From positions 268,138-332,137 of the forward strand of contig NZ_LFLZ01000002.1 in the NCBI RefSeq assembly GCF_001189845.1: DNA of 64,000 bases. Direction: 5' to 3'. The position numbers and the translations under genes were made by a program. Source of the stretch: Bradyrhizobium tropiciagri. GTDB taxonomy: Bacteria; Pseudomonadota; Alphaproteobacteria; Rhizobiales; Xanthobacteraceae. Shown piece by piece: positions 43,881 through 53,515 of the stretch. The number at the start of each line of letters is the position of its first letter. Within the stretch, counting starts at the first letter, position 1. Below the pieces are notes generated by a model. It had not been told where the DNA came from, did not search any database, and saw only the letters and a program-made list of their open reading frames with translations.

Positions 43881-46682
43881 CTATTCCGCCGCCGTCCGGA
43901 TATCGATCTTTTCGGCGCGGACTGCGCAGAACTTGAACTCCGGAATCTTGCCGAACGGATCGAGCGCCGGGTTGGTCAGCAGGTTGGCGGCTGCCTCCGC
44001 GTAGCAGAACGGCATGAAGACCATGTTCTCGGGCACGTCGCGGTCGGCGCGCACCTTGACCTCGACGGCGCCACGACGGGTCTCGAGCCGGATGAAGTCA
44101 CCAGGTGCGAGCCCCTTCTTGCGCATGTCCTTCGGCGTCATGAACGCAACCGCCTCGGGCTCGATCTGGTCGAGCACTTGGGCACGACGCGTCATCGAGC
44201 CGGTGTGCCAGTGCTCGAGCACGCGTCCGGTCGACAGCACCATCGGATACTCGTCATCGGGCAGCTCATCCGGCGGGATCACCTTTGCCGGCACGATCTT
44301 GCCGCGGCCGCTCTCGGTCGGGAAACCGGTCGTGAAGATGATCTCGTTGCCCGGCTTGTCAGGATCGTCGACCGGATAGGTCACCGCGCCCTCGCGCACC
44401 AGACGCTCCCAGGTGATGTTCTTCAGCGACGGCATCAGCTCGGCCATCTCGGTGAAGACCTCGCCCGGCCCGGCATAATTCCACGGCAATCCCATCCGCT
44501 TGCCGATCTCCTGGATGATCCAGAGATCCTGCCGCGCATCGCCCGGCGGCTTGATCACCTCGCGCGCCAGCTGCACGCGGCGGTCTGTGTTGGTGAAGGA
44601 GCCGGATTTTTCGGCGAATGCCGAGGCCGGCAGGATGACGTCGGCGTGAAACGCGGTCTCGGTGACGAACAGGTCCTGCACGACGAGGTGATCGAGCTTG
44701 GCCAGCGCTTCGCGCGCATGCTGCAAATCCGGATCCGACATCGCGGGATTTTCGCCCTCGACATACATGCCGTGGATCTCGCCGGCGTGGATCGCGTTCA
44801 TGATCTCGACCACGGTCAGCCCGCGCACCGGATCGAGCTCTTGCCCCCACAGCTTCTCGAAGGCGCCGCGCATGTCGTCGCGGCCGACCGGCTGATAGTC
44901 AGGAAGGAACATCGGGATCAGGCCGGCATCGGAGGCGCCCTGCACGTTGTTCTGCCCGCGCAGCGGATGCAGCCCGGTGCCGGGGCGGCCGACCTGGCCG
45001 GTGATCAGCGCCAGCGCGATCAGGCAACGCGCATTGTCGGTGCCGTGGACATGCTGGCTGATGCCCATGCCCCAGAAGATGATCGACGATTTGGCGCTGG
45101 CGTAGGCGCGCGCGACCTCGCGCAGCGTCTCGGCGGGAATGCCGCAGATCGGCGACATCCGCTCCGGCGTGAATTCCTGGATCTTGGCCTTGAGCTCGTC
45201 ATAGCCCTCGGTATAACCCGCGATGTACTGCTCGTCGGTCAGGCCTTCGGTGATGATGGTGTGGATCATCGCGTTCAGCATCGCGACGTCGCTGCCCGGC
45301 TTGAATGCGAGGTGCTGCGTGGCATGGCGCGACAGCGACTGCCGGCGCGGGTCCATCACGTAGAGCTTGGCGCCGCGCTTGGCGGCGTTCTTGATGTAGG
45401 TCGCGGCGACTGGATGGTTCACGGTCGGATTGGCACCGATCACCCAGATCACCTCGGCGTCGGCCGCGGCGGAGAATGGCGCGGAGACGGCGCCCGAGCT
45501 CAGTCCCTCGAACAGCGCCGCCACCGACGAGGCGTGGCACAGCCGCGTGCAGTGATCGACATTGTTGGAGCCGAAGCCGGTGCGCACCAGCTTCTGGAAC
45601 AGATAGGCTTCCTCGTTCGACCCCTTGGCCGAGCCGAAGCCGGCGAGTGCCTTGGCGCCCTTTTCATCGCGGATTTTCGTCAGGCCCTTCGCGGCGAGAT
45701 CGAGCGCCTCTTCCCAGGAGGCTTCGCGGAAATGGGTGTAGGGATTGGCCGGATCGACCTGGTCGTTGGCGTCCTTCTTGACGCCGGGCAGCCGCACCAA
45801 CGGCTTGGTCAGGCGATTGGGGTGATGGATGTAGTCGAAGCCGAAGCGGCCCTTGACGCAGAGCCTGTTGTGATTGGCGGGACCGTCGCGGCCTTCCGCA
45901 TAGATCACCTTCTCGTCCTTGACCTCGTAGGTGACCTGGCAGCCGACGCCGCAATACGGGCACAGCGAATCCACCTTGCGGTCCGGCCAGGTGACGCGGG
46001 TCTGCTTGTCGTCGAGCATCACAGCCGGCATCAACGCGCCGGTCGGGCAGGCCTGCACGCATTCGCCGCACGCCACGCAGGTCGATTCGCCCATCGGGTC
46101 GTCGAAGTCGAACACGATTTTCGAGTCGTGATTGCGGTAGGCCATGCCGATCACGTCGTTGACCTGCACCTCGCGGCACGCCCGCACGCACAACCCGCAC
46201 TGGATGCAGGCATCGAGATTGACGCGCATCGCCGGATGGCTGGTGTCGGCATGCCAACGCTCGGCCGCCGGGAAGCGGCTTTCGGTGACGCCGGTCTTTT
46301 CGGCCCAATGCCAGAATTTCGAGTCCGGATCGTGCGAGGTCTCGCGCGCCGGCTGGTCGGCGACGAGCAGCTCCATCACCATCTTCTGCGCCGCGACGGC
46401 GCGCTGGCTCGCCGACTTCACCTTCATGCCGACCGTCGGCGTTCGCTTGCAGGACGCCGCCAGCACACGCTCGCCTTCGATCTCAACCATGCAGGCGCGG
46501 CAATTGCCGTCCGGCCGATAGTCCGGCGCGGGCGAATAACAGAGATGCGGGATCTCGGTGCCCTGCCGCTTGGCGACCTGCCAGATGGTTTCGCCGGCCC
46601 GCGCTTCGACCTGCTGCCCGTCGAGCTCGAACTGGATGATCTGGCCCAGACCCTGCTGCGTAGAGTTCTGATTGTTGCTCAT
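43881..46682 (-). CDS. fdsA: NAD-dependent formate dehydrogenase, alpha (catalytic) subunit
   Basis: A 933-residue Mo/W-bis-MGD enzyme oxidising formate to CO2. In order: an N-terminal [2Fe-2S] domain (Cys48, 61, 64, 78), a ferredoxin domain with two [4Fe-4S] motifs (Cys159-169, Cys202-212), the [4Fe-4S] site next to the cofactor (Cys241, 244, 248, 275) and the catalytic part. The metal ligand is Cys382 followed by His383 (NNVDHCTRLCH), the cysteine version of the selenocysteine-His pair. Cytoplasmic, no Tat signal. It is encoded 36 bases after the beta subunit gene. Sizes of both subunits match the two-subunit FDH1 of Methylobacterium extorquens. Confidence 0.93.
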   Translation of the reverse strand: MSNNQNSTQQGLGQIIQFELDGQQVEARAGETIWQVAKRQGTEIPHLCYSPAPDYRPDGNCRACMVEIEGERVLAASCKRTPTVGMKVKSASQRAVAAQKMVMELLVADQPARETSHDPDSKFWHWAEKTGVTESRFPAAERWHADTSHPAMRVNLDACIQCGLCVRACREVQVNDVIGMAYRNHDSKIVFDFDDPMGESTCVACGECVQACPTGALMPAVMLDDKQTRVTWPDRKVDSLCPYCGVGCQVTYEVKDEKVIYAEGRDGPANHNRLCVKGRFGFDYIHHPNRLTKPLVRLPGVKKDANDQVDPANPYTHFREASWEEALDLAAKGLTKIRDEKGAKALAGFGSAKGSNEEAYLFQKLVRTGFGSNNVDHCTRLCHASSVAALFEGLSSGAVSAPFSAAADAEVIWVIGANPTVNHPVAATYIKNAAKRGAKLYVMDPRRQSLSRHATQHLAFKPGSDVAMLNAMIHTIITEGLTDEQYIAGYTEGYDELKAKIQEFTPERMSPICGIPAETLREVARAYASAKSSIIFWGMGISQHVHGTDNARCLIALALITGQVGRPGTGLHPLRGQNNVQGASDAGLIPMFLPDYQPVGRDDMRGAFEKLWGQELDPVRGLTVVEIMNAIHAGEIHGMYVEGENPAMSDPDLQHAREALAKLDHLVVQDLFVTETAFHADVILPASAFAEKSGSFTNTDRRVQLAREVIKPPGDARQDLWIIQEIGKRMGLPWNYAGPGEVFTEMAELMPSLKNITWERLVREGAVTYPVDDPDKPGNEIIFTTGFPTESGRGKIVPAKVIPPDELPDDEYPMVLSTGRVLEHWHTGSMTRRAQVLDQIEPEAVAFMTPKDMRKKGLAPGDFIRLETRRGAVEVKVRADRDVPENMVFMPFCYAEAAANLLTNPALDPFGKIPEFKFCAVRAEKIDIRTAAE

Positions 46683-46718
46683 TCGAATCCTCGTCGAAAT
46701 TCGTCCTGCCCGGCCCGC

Positions 46719-48431
46719 CTATTCGGCGGCTTGCTGCGGACGAAAGCCGTCCGGAAAATATTTGATCACTGACGTCAGCGGATTGGAGGCGGCCTGACCG
46801 AGGCCGCAGATCGACGCATCGCGCATCGCCTGGCTCAATTGGTCGAGCAGTTCCTTGTTCCAGACCGGCTGCTGCATCAACAGCGCCGCCTTCTCGGTTC
46901 CGGCGCGGCAGGGCGTGCATTGCCCGCAGCTCTCATCCTCGAAGAACTTCATCAGGTTCAGCGCGGCCTCCCTGACGTCATCGGCCTGCGAGAGCACGAC
47001 CACCGCGGCGGAGCCGATGAAGCAGCCATATTTCTCAAGCGTGCCGAAATCGAGCGGGATGTCATCCATCGAGGCCGGCAGGATGCCCCCGGATGCGCCG
47101 CCCGGCAGATAGGCCTGGAGCGTATGGCCGTCGGCCATGCCGCCGCAGAACTCGTCGATCAGTTCGCGCAATGTGATGCCGGCCGGCGCGAGCTTGACGC
47201 CGGGATCCTTGACACGGCCCGACACCGAGAAGCTGCGCAGGCCATGGCGTTCGTTGCGGCCGTGGCTCTTCCACCAGTCGGCGCCTTTCTCGACGATGTC
47301 GCGCACCCACCACAAGGTCTCGATGTTGTTGATCAGCGTCGGCAGGCCGAACAGCCCGACCTGGAACGGATATGGCGGCTTGTGCCGCGGCAGGCCGCGC
47401 TTGCCCTCGAGCGATTCCAGCAGCGAGGATTCCTCGCCGCAGATATAGGCGCCGGCGCCGCGCCGCATGTGCAGCACAGGGCCGCCCGGCGGCAGCTTCG
47501 CAATCTCGCGGGCGAGGATCTCGCGGCAGGCCGGATACTCGTCGCGGATGTAGATGTAGATTTCGGGCGCCTCGACCACGTGCGCGCCGATCAGCATGCC
47601 TTCGAGGAAGCGATGCGGATCGGTCTCGAGATAGTAGCGGTCCTTGAATGTGCCGGGCTCGCCCTCGTCGCCGTTGACCGCCATCAGCCGTGGACCGGGC
47701 TCGCCGAGCACGGCGCGCCACTTGCGGCCGGTCGGGAAACCGGCGCCGCCGAGACCGCGCAGCGAGGCATCGTCGAGCGCCTTCAGCAGGTCTTCGCGCG
47801 GCAACTCACCCGAGCGCAGCCGCGTCAACAGTTTGTAGCCGCCGCCGGCGACATAGCCGTCGTAGTCGACGTAAGGCGGGAGATGCACATGGGTGTCGCC
47901 GCTCTTCGCTGCCGCGAGCACATTGCTGACGGTCGCATGATCGACGAAGTTGTGGCCGACCTCCGCTGCGGGCGCAGTGTCGCAGCGGCCGACGCACGGC
48001 GCCCGCACCACGCGGATGCCGGGGCCGGCGCGGTCCTGAAGGTCTTTCAAAAGCTTCTCGCCGCCGAGCATCGCGCAGGTCAGCGAATCGCACACGCGCA
48101 CGGTGAGCGGTGCGATGTCGGGTTCGCCCTCCTTCACGATATCGAAATGCGCGTAGAAGGTGGCGGTCTCGAACACTTCGGCGAATGAGAGCTTCATCTC
48201 GTCGGCGAGCGCAGCAAGATGCGCCGCCGAGATCTGATGGTACTTGTCCTGGATCAGATGCAAGTACTCGATCAAAAGGTCGCGCCGCCGCGGCCGGTCG
48301 GCGAGCAGCGCCTCGATCTCATGCGCGGCCACAGGGTCGACCTGGCGTCCCTTGGGCGTGGCTTTTGCCCGCTTCCTGCCCTGTCCGGGATGCTCGAACG
48401 CGCGGACCTTGTGAACGTCGCCTTGACTCAT
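46719..48431 (-). CDS. fdsB: NAD-dependent formate dehydrogenase, beta subunit (NuoE-NuoF fusion)
   Basis: A 570-residue fusion. Residues 1-165 are a NuoE/FdsG-like thioredoxin-fold [2Fe-2S] domain (Cys114, 119, 146, 150). Residues ~200-570 are the NuoF/FdsB-like part with the FMN/NAD site (RGLGGAGFPTGRKW, GDEGEPGTFKDR, GAYICGEESSLLESLEG) and a [4Fe-4S] site (ESCGQCTPCRAGT and ICGLG). It passes electrons from FdsA to NAD+. The ATG at 48431 is preferred; the frame is open to 48479. In Rhodobacter the two parts are separate proteins. Confidence 0.92.
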   Translation of the reverse strand: MSQGDVHKVRAFEHPGQGRKRAKATPKGRQVDPVAAHEIEALLADRPRRRDLLIEYLHLIQDKYHQISAAHLAALADEMKLSFAEVFETATFYAHFDIVKEGEPDIAPLTVRVCDSLTCAMLGGEKLLKDLQDRAGPGIRVVRAPCVGRCDTAPAAEVGHNFVDHATVSNVLAAAKSGDTHVHLPPYVDYDGYVAGGGYKLLTRLRSGELPREDLLKALDDASLRGLGGAGFPTGRKWRAVLGEPGPRLMAVNGDEGEPGTFKDRYYLETDPHRFLEGMLIGAHVVEAPEIYIYIRDEYPACREILAREIAKLPPGGPVLHMRRGAGAYICGEESSLLESLEGKRGLPRHKPPYPFQVGLFGLPTLINNIETLWWVRDIVEKGADWWKSHGRNERHGLRSFSVSGRVKDPGVKLAPAGITLRELIDEFCGGMADGHTLQAYLPGGASGGILPASMDDIPLDFGTLEKYGCFIGSAAVVVLSQADDVREAALNLMKFFEDESCGQCTPCRAGTEKAALLMQQPVWNKELLDQLSQAMRDASICGLGQAASNPLTSVIKYFPDGFRPQQAAE

Positions 48432-48490
48432 GAAACCCCGCTCTGGAACTCCGCTCGCGCGCGAATTGCGCTGGTTCAACCAACTCTATT

Positions 48491-48506
48491 CTCTGGCATG
48501 CCACAG
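48491..48506. promoter_or_regulatory. Near-palindrome upstream of the formate dehydrogenase operon
   Basis: CTCTGGCATGCCACAG is a 16-bp palindrome with one mismatch pair, 60 bases upstream of the fdsB start. Position fits an operator, but no regulator gene is adjacent and the site is only inferred from symmetry. Confidence 0.25.
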
Positions 48507-48641
48507 GCAAGCAGATTTAGAACGCCTCTAGCAGCGTCGAGTTGCCACGCAGGCCGTTGTTAATGTTTGCCTATCGGGTGATCTGATTCTTCAATCGCGG
48601 GAACGACCGCGCGGTCGTTCCGCTCGCGATCCCGACCGCTC

Positions 48642-49895
48642 TCACAGCAGATCGGCGTAGCCGAGAAAGCCGACCGCATCGCCCGGCTCGACCCGCACGA
48701 CGGTCTCGCCGAGTTCGATCAGTCCATCCGTCTCGACCAGCGACGACAGCAGCCCGGCCCCTTCGCGGGGGAACTTGGTCGCCTCCAGCGCACCGGCGGC
48801 CGCCCGCCGTAGCGAGGCGCGGACATATTCGCGACGGCCGCTCTTCTTCTTGTAGCTGAAGGCCGCCCGCACCGGCATCGGCAGCAGCGGAGACGGCACC
48901 GCGCCCGAGAGCGCCAGCACGGTCGGCCGGACGACATGGACGAAGGTGACGAAGCTCGCCACGGGATTGCCGGGCAAGCCGATCAACGGGGTGCCGTCGA
49001 TGACTCCCATCGCCACCGGACGGCCCGGCTTGATCGCCATCCGCCACAGCACCAGCGAGCCGGCCTGCTCGATGCCGGCCTTGACGTGGTCCTCTTCGCC
49101 GGTCGAAACGCCGCCGGTGGTCAGGATCAGGTCGTAGCTGAGCGCGACCTGCTTGAGCGCCGCGGCAAGCTCGGCCCGCTCGTCGCGCAAGATGCCGAGA
49201 TCGCCGACCTCGCAGCCGAGCCTGCGCAACATCGCCATCAGCATGAAGCGGTTGGAATCGAAGAGTTGCGCCTCAGTGCGAACGCTGCCCGGCGCGGCCA
49301 GCTCGTCGCCGGTGGAGAACACCCCGACGCGAAGCCGCCGCACCACGTCGAGCGTGGTGAGCCCGAACGCCGCGGCGACGGCGATGTCCTGCGGGCGCAG
49401 GCGCCGGCCCGATGCCAGCGCGACATGGCCGCGTGCGATGTCCTCGCCGGCCGGCCGCACGTTGGCGCCGGCCTTCAGGCCGGGCGGCAGGATCACGTTG
49501 CCCGCATCGTCGATCCGCACGTCCTCCTGCATGAACACGGTGTCGGTGCCATCGGGCATCGGCGCGCCGGTGAAGATCCGTACCGCCTGGCCGGGCCCCG
49601 CGGGCTGTGCCGGCGCGCCGGCCTGCACGCGTCCGGCGACGGGCAACGCGCGCTCGGCGCTTGCCGGCAGGTCCGCGGCTGACACCGCGTAGCCGTCGAC
49701 GGCGGAATTCATGAAAGGCGGCAGCGGCAGCGGCGCGGCAATGTCGCCGGCCAGGATGCGTCCGTCGGCGTCCACCAACGCAACGGCCTCGGTCTCGCCG
49801 ACCGGCTTGACGCGCGCGGAGATGATCGCGACGGCCTCGTCGACCGACATCATCGGCCCGCCGAATGCGAAGCAGTCGTCCGAAAGCTGCGCCAT
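48642..49895 (-). CDS. moeA: Molybdopterin molybdotransferase
   Basis: A 417-residue MoeA, inserting molybdate into adenylylated molybdopterin. Signatures: PLPPFMNSAVDGYAV near the N-terminus, RIFTGAPMPDGTDTVFMQED, FSTGDEL, and LTTGGVSTGEEDHVK then IKPGRPVAMGVIDGTPLIGL. The ATG has GAGAGA upstream. It follows the formate dehydrogenase genes in position and is divergent from fdhD-mobA, so cofactor synthesis and enzyme are co-localised. Confidence 0.93.
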   Translation of the reverse strand: MAQLSDDCFAFGGPMMSVDEAVAIISARVKPVGETEAVALVDADGRILAGDIAAPLPLPPFMNSAVDGYAVSAADLPASAERALPVAGRVQAGAPAQPAGPGQAVRIFTGAPMPDGTDTVFMQEDVRIDDAGNVILPPGLKAGANVRPAGEDIARGHVALASGRRLRPQDIAVAAAFGLTTLDVVRRLRVGVFSTGDELAAPGSVRTEAQLFDSNRFMLMAMLRRLGCEVGDLGILRDERAELAAALKQVALSYDLILTTGGVSTGEEDHVKAGIEQAGSLVLWRMAIKPGRPVAMGVIDGTPLIGLPGNPVASFVTFVHVVRPTVLALSGAVPSPLLPMPVRAAFSYKKKSGRREYVRASLRRAAAGALEATKFPREGAGLLSSLVETDGLIELGETVVRVEPGDAVGFLGYADLL

Positions 49896-50055
49896 GGTCT
49901 CTCTCAGTGCTCGGCCATCGACAAGATGTGTTCGACCCGGATCGCGAACTGCGGCGTTATCTCCAAAGCCGGACCATCCGTGGCAGTTCCGGCGAAGCGG
50001 CGGAGAGTGGCCAGTCCATCTCCGATCGTGCTTATATCCCCAGCTCTATTGCCAT

Positions 50056-50964
50056 GTGAACCCATCGGGACTGCGACCTGTGACCGCGAAAACCACCGCT
50101 CCCATCATTGTTCCAGACCCGGACGACCCGCGGCTGACGGAGCGCGTGGTCGGCGTCGACCAGACCGGCGCGCGGACCGAGATCAAGGTGCCGGTCGAGC
50201 GGCCGTTGACGCTTTATCTCAACGCGCAGGAGATCGTCACGATGATGACGATCAACGACTATCCCGAATACCTCGCGCTCGGTTACCTGCTGAACCAGAA
50301 CATGCTCAAATACGACGACGTCGTCACCGAGGTCGAATATGACGACGATCTCGAGGTCGTCGTGGTGCGCACCGCGCACCACACCAATTTCGAGGCCAAG
50401 CTGAAGAAGCGCACGCAGACCTCGGGCTGCGCCCAGGGAACGGCGTTCGGCGACCTGCTCGAAGCCGTGGAGAAGGTCGCGCTGCCGAAGGCCGAACTGC
50501 GCACCTCCTGGCTCTACCAGATGACGCACACCATCAACACGATGCCGTCGCTCTATCTGGAAGCGGGCGCCATCCACGGCTGCGTGCTGTGCAAGGAGAG
50601 CACGCCGGTCTGCTACACCGAGGACGTCGGCCGCCACAACGCCGTCGACAAGATCGCGGGTTGGATCTACCGCCACAATGTCGATCCTTCCGACAAGATC
50701 CTCTACACCACCGGGCGGCTGACCTCCGAGATGGTGATCAAGACGGTGCGGATGGGCATTCCGATCCTGGTCTCGCGCTCCGGATTCACCGCATGGGGGG
50801 TCGACCTGGCGCGGCAGGTCGGATTGACGCTGGTCGGGCGCGCCCGCGGCAAGCGCTTCATCGCGTTGTCGGGCCAGGAGCGGATCGTCTACGACCAGAA
50901 CCTTGACTATGTCGAAGAGGAATCGATGCGTCACAAGCGCAAGGGCGAGACCGACAATGACTGA
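50056..50964 (+). CDS. fdhD: Formate dehydrogenase accessory sulfurtransferase
   Basis: FdhD transfers sulfur to the Mo/W cofactor and is needed for formate dehydrogenase activity. Conserved stretches: [53 protein letters not shown] and [17 protein letters not shown]. The sulfur-carrier loop reads TSGCAQGT, with one Cys where E. coli has CGLC. The start is uncertain: GTG at 50056 (302 residues) or GTG at 50080. The frame is open far upstream but that part is antisense to moeA. Overlaps mobA by eight bases. Confidence 0.92.
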   Translation: MNPSGLRPVTAKTTAPIIVPDPDDPRLTERVVGVDQTGARTEIKVPVERPLTLYLNAQEIVTMMTINDYPEYLALGYLLNQNMLKYDDVVTEVEYDDDLEVVVVRTAHHTNFEAKLKKRTQTSGCAQGTAFGDLLEAVEKVALPKAELRTSWLYQMTHTINTMPSLYLEAGAIHGCVLCKESTPVCYTEDVGRHNAVDKIAGWIYRHNVDPSDKILYTTGRLTSEMVIKTVRMGIPILVSRSGFTAWGVDLARQVGLTLVGRARGKRFIALSGQERIVYDQNLDYVEEESMRHKRKGETDND

Positions 50965-51574
50965 CATTCCCGGCGTGCTGCTGGCCGGCGGCCTTGCGCG
51001 GCGGATGGGTGGTGGCGACAAGCCGATGCGCACGATCGCCGGCCGCACCATCCTGCAACGGGTGATCGACCGGCTCGCGCCGCAATGCAGCGGGCTGATC
51101 ATCAACGCCAATGGCGATCCGGCGCGCTTCGCTGCGTTCGGCCTTCCCGTCGTCGCCGACGATGTCGCCGATTTTCCCGGTCCCCTCGCCGGCATCCTGG
51201 CCGCGCTCGACTGGACCGCGGCCAACCGGTCGGATGCAAAATGGGTGCTGAGCGCGGCGGGCGACTGTCCGTTTCTACCCCGCGATCTCGTCGCACGCCT
51301 GGAGCAGGCGCGCGCGGCCGAGAATGCCGAACTCGCGGTCGCCTCATCCGGCGGGCAGACCCATCCGGTCATCGGCCTCTGGAGCGTGCGCCTGCGCGGC
51401 GAATTGCGCCATGCGCTTGTCGAGGAGGATGTGCGCAAGATCGATCGCTGGACCGCGCGCTATCCGCTGGCCACCGTCGAATGGCCGACCGAGCCGCTCG
51501 ATCCGTTCTTCAATGCCAACACCGTTGAAGACATCATGGAAGCCGATCGCCTCGCCGCGCTCGACGGCGGCTGA
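50957..51574 (+). CDS. mobA: Molybdenum cofactor guanylyltransferase
   Basis: A 205-residue MobA that attaches GMP to Mo-molybdopterin to form the MGD cofactor needed by FdsA. The nucleotide-binding start [18 protein letters not shown], the AAGDCPFLP metal motif and the C-terminal [11 protein letters not shown] are all present. It starts inside the last codons of fdhD, so both are co-translated. Confidence 0.93.
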   Translation: MTDIPGVLLAGGLARRMGGGDKPMRTIAGRTILQRVIDRLAPQCSGLIINANGDPARFAAFGLPVVADDVADFPGPLAGILAALDWTAANRSDAKWVLSAAGDCPFLPRDLVARLEQARAAENAELAVASSGGQTHPVIGLWSVRLRGELRHALVEEDVRKIDRWTARYPLATVEWPTEPLDPFFNANTVEDIMEADRLAALDGG

Positions 51575-51691
51575 GATGCTGGTCTGCAAGTCGGCTCGCA
51601 GACGCGACCGGCGACTGCCGATCGCGTCGAGCTAACTCCAGGCCAAGCCTGAGCGAAGCAACCAGCGGAGGGCTCCGCCGGCTGCGGGCCA

Positions 51692-53308
51692 TCAATGCCC
51701 CGCCGCGATCCTGGTCGGACCGCAGACGTCGTCGCCCTGGGCGTTGTCGTCGCCGTCGTGACCGCGACCATGATCCTTCATCTGACCATGATCGCCATCG
51801 CAATTGACCGGAGCGAACGACACGCCGCGGTAGACCGTTCCGAACGCGGGCGGCACAACGACGTCAAACGCTTCATTCGCAGGCAGCTGCGTCGCCGCGA
51901 CCTTGTCGGTGATGGCGACCACCTGATTCGGATCGGCGCCGGGCTCAACCGAGGTGCCGACGGTCGACGTCACGGCGAAGATCGTCGCGGTGCCGTCGCG
52001 GTGGACACGGCCGGTGATGTTGCGCAGGCCACCGGTTGCCGGATCGGTCGGATAGCCGCTGACGTGATAGGAGGTGCCGAGGTTCAGGCCCTTCTGCAGC
52101 GTGTAGGCAAGGCTCCAGGTGCCATTGGCATAGACCCATTTCTGCAGGCCGGCCGTCGTCGATGCCGCCGCGTCCGCCAGCTTGCCGTCGCCTTCCTGAG
52201 CGACGTAAAGCGTCGTTGCGTTGGCGAACCAGATGCCAAACGGATAGAAGCCGGTCGCGCCCGAGTTCGCCGACGGATTGTTCGGGAAGCCCGGAAGAAT
52301 GCTGAACGTCGTCGAGGCGGCGGTATCGCGTGTCGGCAGAACGCCCGGCTGGCCGACCTGATAGATCGTGTTGATGCCGTTGCTGCCGCTGCCCTTGGTC
52401 ACGTAGAGCGTGTTGTTAGAAATCGCGATGCCGCGAAAATTGTTGTCCTTGCCGGACTTGTCGACGGCAAAGCCGAGTTGGGCAACCGAGAAGCCGAACT
52501 GAAAGCCGTTCTTGCTGCCGGGCGTTCCCTGCTGCACACCGACCACGGTGTCGGAACCATCGACTCCCGGCGTTGCGAGCTGACCGCCGGTGTCGTTGAC
52601 AACCAGCACCGGCTGGATGCCACTGCCGTTGCCGGCATTGCCGACCGTGAAATACTGGTCGGCCTGGGTGCCATTGACCTTGTTGGCGCGGATCGCACCG
52701 CGGCCATTGTCACCGCTATAGACGTTGACCTTGGTCCGCTGCAGCGAGCCGTCGAAATCCAGCTCTGCCACCACGCGCGCATGCACGCCGGTATCCGGAT
52801 TGGTCGGATCGACATGGTTCGGCGAATTGGAGTTGGAAACGTCGAGCGCGTTCACCGGAGCATCGTAGCCCATGAACGTCACGGCCTTGCCGTCGGGCGA
52901 CAAATGCAGCGACAATTCCGACTTCGAGCTGAAGCTCGTCACCGCCACGTCCGCCGGGACGGTCAGCGCGCCGATTTCGCGCAGCCGATGGCCTTCCAGA
53001 TGAAACTTCTTGATCACGACCGGCGCGGTCACGCCGAAGTTCGAATCAACGGACACGTTGTTGAACACGCCCGGATAGCTGCCGTCGGCAACCGCCACCG
53101 CGCCGGTCGGCAGCGTCTGGCCGACGACGACGGTTGACGCCTTGCCCGCGTAGACCGCGGTGCTGACGAGCAATTCATGCGGATTGCCGACGGTCTGCGA
53201 TAATGCCGGATGGACTGCAAACAGCACCGGAGAGAGCGCCGTCCCGGCGATCAGGCGCCGGACAATGGCGCGGCGAGTGGTTTGCGATGTGGCGATTGAT
53301 TTGAACAT
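51692..53308 (-). CDS. Exported TIGR03118-like/beta-propeller protein with acidic-His tail, unknown function
   Basis: A 538-residue protein; the ATG at 53308 follows a G-rich ribosome site. The N-terminus TTRRAIVRRLIAGTALSPVL is a signal peptide with paired arginines, possibly Tat-dependent. Repeated strand patterns (VHARVVAELDFDGSLQRTKV, NNFRGIAISNNTLYVTKGSG, FYPFGIWFANATTLYVAQEG) suggest a six- to seven-bladed propeller. The last ~35 residues (CDGDHGQMKDHGRGHDGDDN and on to VC) are rich in Asp, His and Gly and bracketed by two Cys, a likely metal-binding tail. The family name is a tentative match. Confidence 0.65.
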   Translation of the reverse strand: MFKSIATSQTTRRAIVRRLIAGTALSPVLFAVHPALSQTVGNPHELLVSTAVYAGKASTVVVGQTLPTGAVAVADGSYPGVFNNVSVDSNFGVTAPVVIKKFHLEGHRLREIGALTVPADVAVTSFSSKSELSLHLSPDGKAVTFMGYDAPVNALDVSNSNSPNHVDPTNPDTGVHARVVAELDFDGSLQRTKVNVYSGDNGRGAIRANKVNGTQADQYFTVGNAGNGSGIQPVLVVNDTGGQLATPGVDGSDTVVGVQQGTPGSKNGFQFGFSVAQLGFAVDKSGKDNNFRGIAISNNTLYVTKGSGSNGINTIYQVGQPGVLPTRDTAASTTFSILPGFPNNPSANSGATGFYPFGIWFANATTLYVAQEGDGKLADAAASTTAGLQKWVYANGTWSLAYTLQKGLNLGTSYHVSGYPTDPATGGLRNITGRVHRDGTATIFAVTSTVGTSVEPGADPNQVVAITDKVAATQLPANEAFDVVVPPAFGTVYRGVSFAPVNCDGDHGQMKDHGRGHDGDDNAQGDDVCGPTRIAAGH

Positions 53309-53424
53309 AAGCCCCCCATTTTCGAAAATTGGAATGGGCTGGTCATACGGGGCCGATCGCGACACCCTTGTGACAGGTCGCCGCGGGCGTGTTCACGTTT
53401 CCGGAAAATCTCGCAGCGCGCCTT

Positions 53425-53515
53425 GGCTTGCGGTTTGCGATGATCTCGGCGCAAGCGTTTCGCGTTTGTCACGAAAGAAACCACTTCACACGTTTGCGGA
53501 TCATGCTTTAGCCGA
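53425..53515. repeat. Second copy of the GATCATGC-type intergenic repeat
   Basis: TTTGCGATGATCTCGGCGCA, then AGCGTTTCGCGTTTGTCACG and a terminal GCGGATCATGCTTT. Same order of motifs as at 29815-29930, with substitutions. It lies between the propeller protein and the LysR gene and slightly overlaps the latter's stop. Confidence 0.55.

Noticed and set aside
43149..46772. Open frame of 1207 codons on the plus strand
   Set aside because: It is antisense to fdsA and the dienelactone hydrolase, in the frame that stays open when GC-rich codons are read backwards. Composition is Arg/His/Asp-heavy with no domain.
51575..51691. fdsD gene after mobA
   Set aside because: The gap between convergent mobA and the propeller gene is only 117 bases and holds no FdsD-like frame; none is found between fdsA and its neighbours either.
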